NCBI GenBank assembly: GCA_002386525.1
Contig: DGIS01000025.1
Coordinates: forward strand, 608,086 to 672,085
Origin: Sphingobacterium sp. UBA4616
GTDB lineage: Bacteria > Bacteroidota > Bacteroidia > Sphingobacteriales > Sphingobacteriaceae
Direction: 5' to 3'
Length of the DNA: 64,000 nucleotides
Shown: positions 63,293 through 64,000 of the stretch, piece by piece
How positions within the stretch are numbered: position 1 is the first letter of the stretch
How the letters are laid out: each line of letters begins with the position of its first letter
Position numbers and translations under genes: made by a program
The notes under the pieces: model-generated
Told to the model about the DNA's origin: nothing
Seen by the model: only the letters and a program-made list of their open reading frames with translations
The model's database searches: none

Positions 63293-64000
63293 TCATACAT
63301 CAGGACATCTACGAAGAATTTTTTTTGTAAGCTCCTTAAATTCTTCATAGCTTGTTTGCACAGCATAAACATGTGCTCCAATCGCTCCATCTGCAGGTCG
63401 TAATAGAAAAATAGGCTTATGTGCTTCCATTGACATCGGTGCTAAGCTTCTATAATGCTTTAAAAGAGAAATGCAATTATCATCTGTCTCCACACTCATT
63501 ATTGGGCAATCAACAAGGCCTAATACATATTCATTAAAAACAGCAGGAATTCTATTGGCCCATTTTAGATAAGATTTCACTGGGCGACTCTCCTTAGCAG
63601 AATATTGCATGATAATATATCCGGCAGCTTTTGTATTATTTTCGGGGATTTTGGCTGTCAAATTTTGTGGTTTTAGCTGTTTTCTTTGCTCCCATTCTTC
63701 TTTCCATTGCTGCAAAGTGGTGCCTAAATTCTTGATTCCTTGCAAAGAAAACAGATCCGAAGCTACTGGCGTAATGATATAATCCGAACTTATAGTGACA
63801 GCTCTATTAATAGCACCAAGATTTGGTCCAACATCGATCAATACAACTTCCGCACCAAATCGCTTGGCAGCTTCATCAATTATGGTCTTAAAAATACTCG
63901 TTACCCGAAAGGAATAGATATCGCGAGCCAAACACTTCAACCAAGCATCACTCAGTCTATCTTCAAAAGTTGATAGGGCAAGATTCCCTAGAATTACACC
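63293..64000 (-). CDS. ParA-like ATPase (5' end beyond window)
   Basis: The frame is open to the right edge, so at least 235 residues are encoded and the N-terminus with the Walker A motif is missing. The visible part starts LGNLALSTFEDRLSDAW and continues with the ParA/MinD block VVLIDVGPNLGAINRAVTISSDYIITPV, then SLQGIKNLGTTLQQW. The C-terminal 80 residues are less typical. Such ParA-type proteins segregate plasmids or chromosomes or occur alone on islands. No ParB gene is in view; it may lie to the right. Confidence 0.85.
   Translation of the reverse strand, partial: GVILGNLALSTFEDRLSDAWLKCLARDIYSFRVTSIFKTIIDEAAKRFGAEVVLIDVGPNLGAINRAVTISSDYIITPVASDLFSLQGIKNLGTTLQQWKEEWEQRKQLKPQNLTAKIPENNTKAAGYIIMQYSAKESRPVKSYLKWANRIPAVFNEYVLGLVDCPIMSVETDDNCISLLKHYRSLAPMSMEAHKPIFLLRPADGAIGAHVYAVQTSYEEFKELTKKILRRCPDV

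Overview
The window looks like chromosome from a member of the Bacteroidota, most likely Sphingobacteriaceae (Sphingobacterium/Pedobacter-like). The evidence is three SusC/SusD pairs, two one-protein hybrid two-component systems (HTCS), an ECF sigma/FecR pair, a TamB plus lipoprotein-TamL pair, TAnnTTTG-type promoter boxes and weak ribosome binding sites. The genus is inference; no rRNA or tRNA was seen to anchor it.

Layout. (1) 1-4893, minus: a truncated secreted TIM-barrel glycoside hydrolase under an HTCS regulator. (2) 5588-16985: housekeeping and stress block: small membrane protein, PRC-barrel protein, tamB-tamL (outer-membrane assembly), CsbD-like protein, YihY/BrkB membrane protein, DUF2383 four-helix protein. 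(3) 17141-35247: a glucuronoxylan utilisation locus: SGNH acetylesterase, SusD, SusC, GH43, GH67 alpha-glucuronidase and GH115 alpha-glucuronidase on the minus strand, with a divergent HTCS regulator. (4) 35375-45815, plus: ECF sigma factor, FecR anti-sigma, STN-containing SusC, SusD, TlpA-like thioredoxin and M16 peptidase, a likely signal-controlled uptake operon whose substrate may be a peptide. (5) 45990-49772, minus: LytTR regulator with an abnormal receiver site, HTH protein, DUF6266 protein, then three tightly packed genes that look like a holin/endolysin/spanin lysis cassette. (6) 50201-59914: AraC-like regulator, unknown acidic protein, MauE/DoxX-like membrane protein and a small exported two-cysteine protein (DUF6520-like), facing a convergent operon of an unknown 117-aa protein, thioredoxin-like protein, SusC and SusD. 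(7) 59915-64000: AT-rich accessory end with a structured inverted-repeat region, XRE regulator, nucleotidyltransferase-HEPN fusion, small membrane proteins, abutting IS256 and IS3 remnants, and a ParA-like gene cut by the right edge.

How they work together. In the xylan locus the HTCS would sense a released oligosaccharide and switch on the minus-strand genes; a 15-base identical word and a TTTGTTACAT element occur both in the HTCS/GH115 gap and upstream of GH43. SusCD import xylo-oligosaccharides; the esterase, GH115, GH67 and GH43 strip acetyl, glucuronate and xylose/arabinose. No endoxylanase is visible in the window. The ECF/FecR operon uses a different logic: the STN domain of its SusC should talk to FecR.

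The best candidates for an undescribed system are the DUF6266 plus lysis-like cassette (45990-49772) and the MauE/two-cysteine protein/SusCD/thioredoxin group (50401-59914). Three separate intergenic arrays of short AGCA-containing repeats (11-, about 18- and about 22-base units) are also unexplained.
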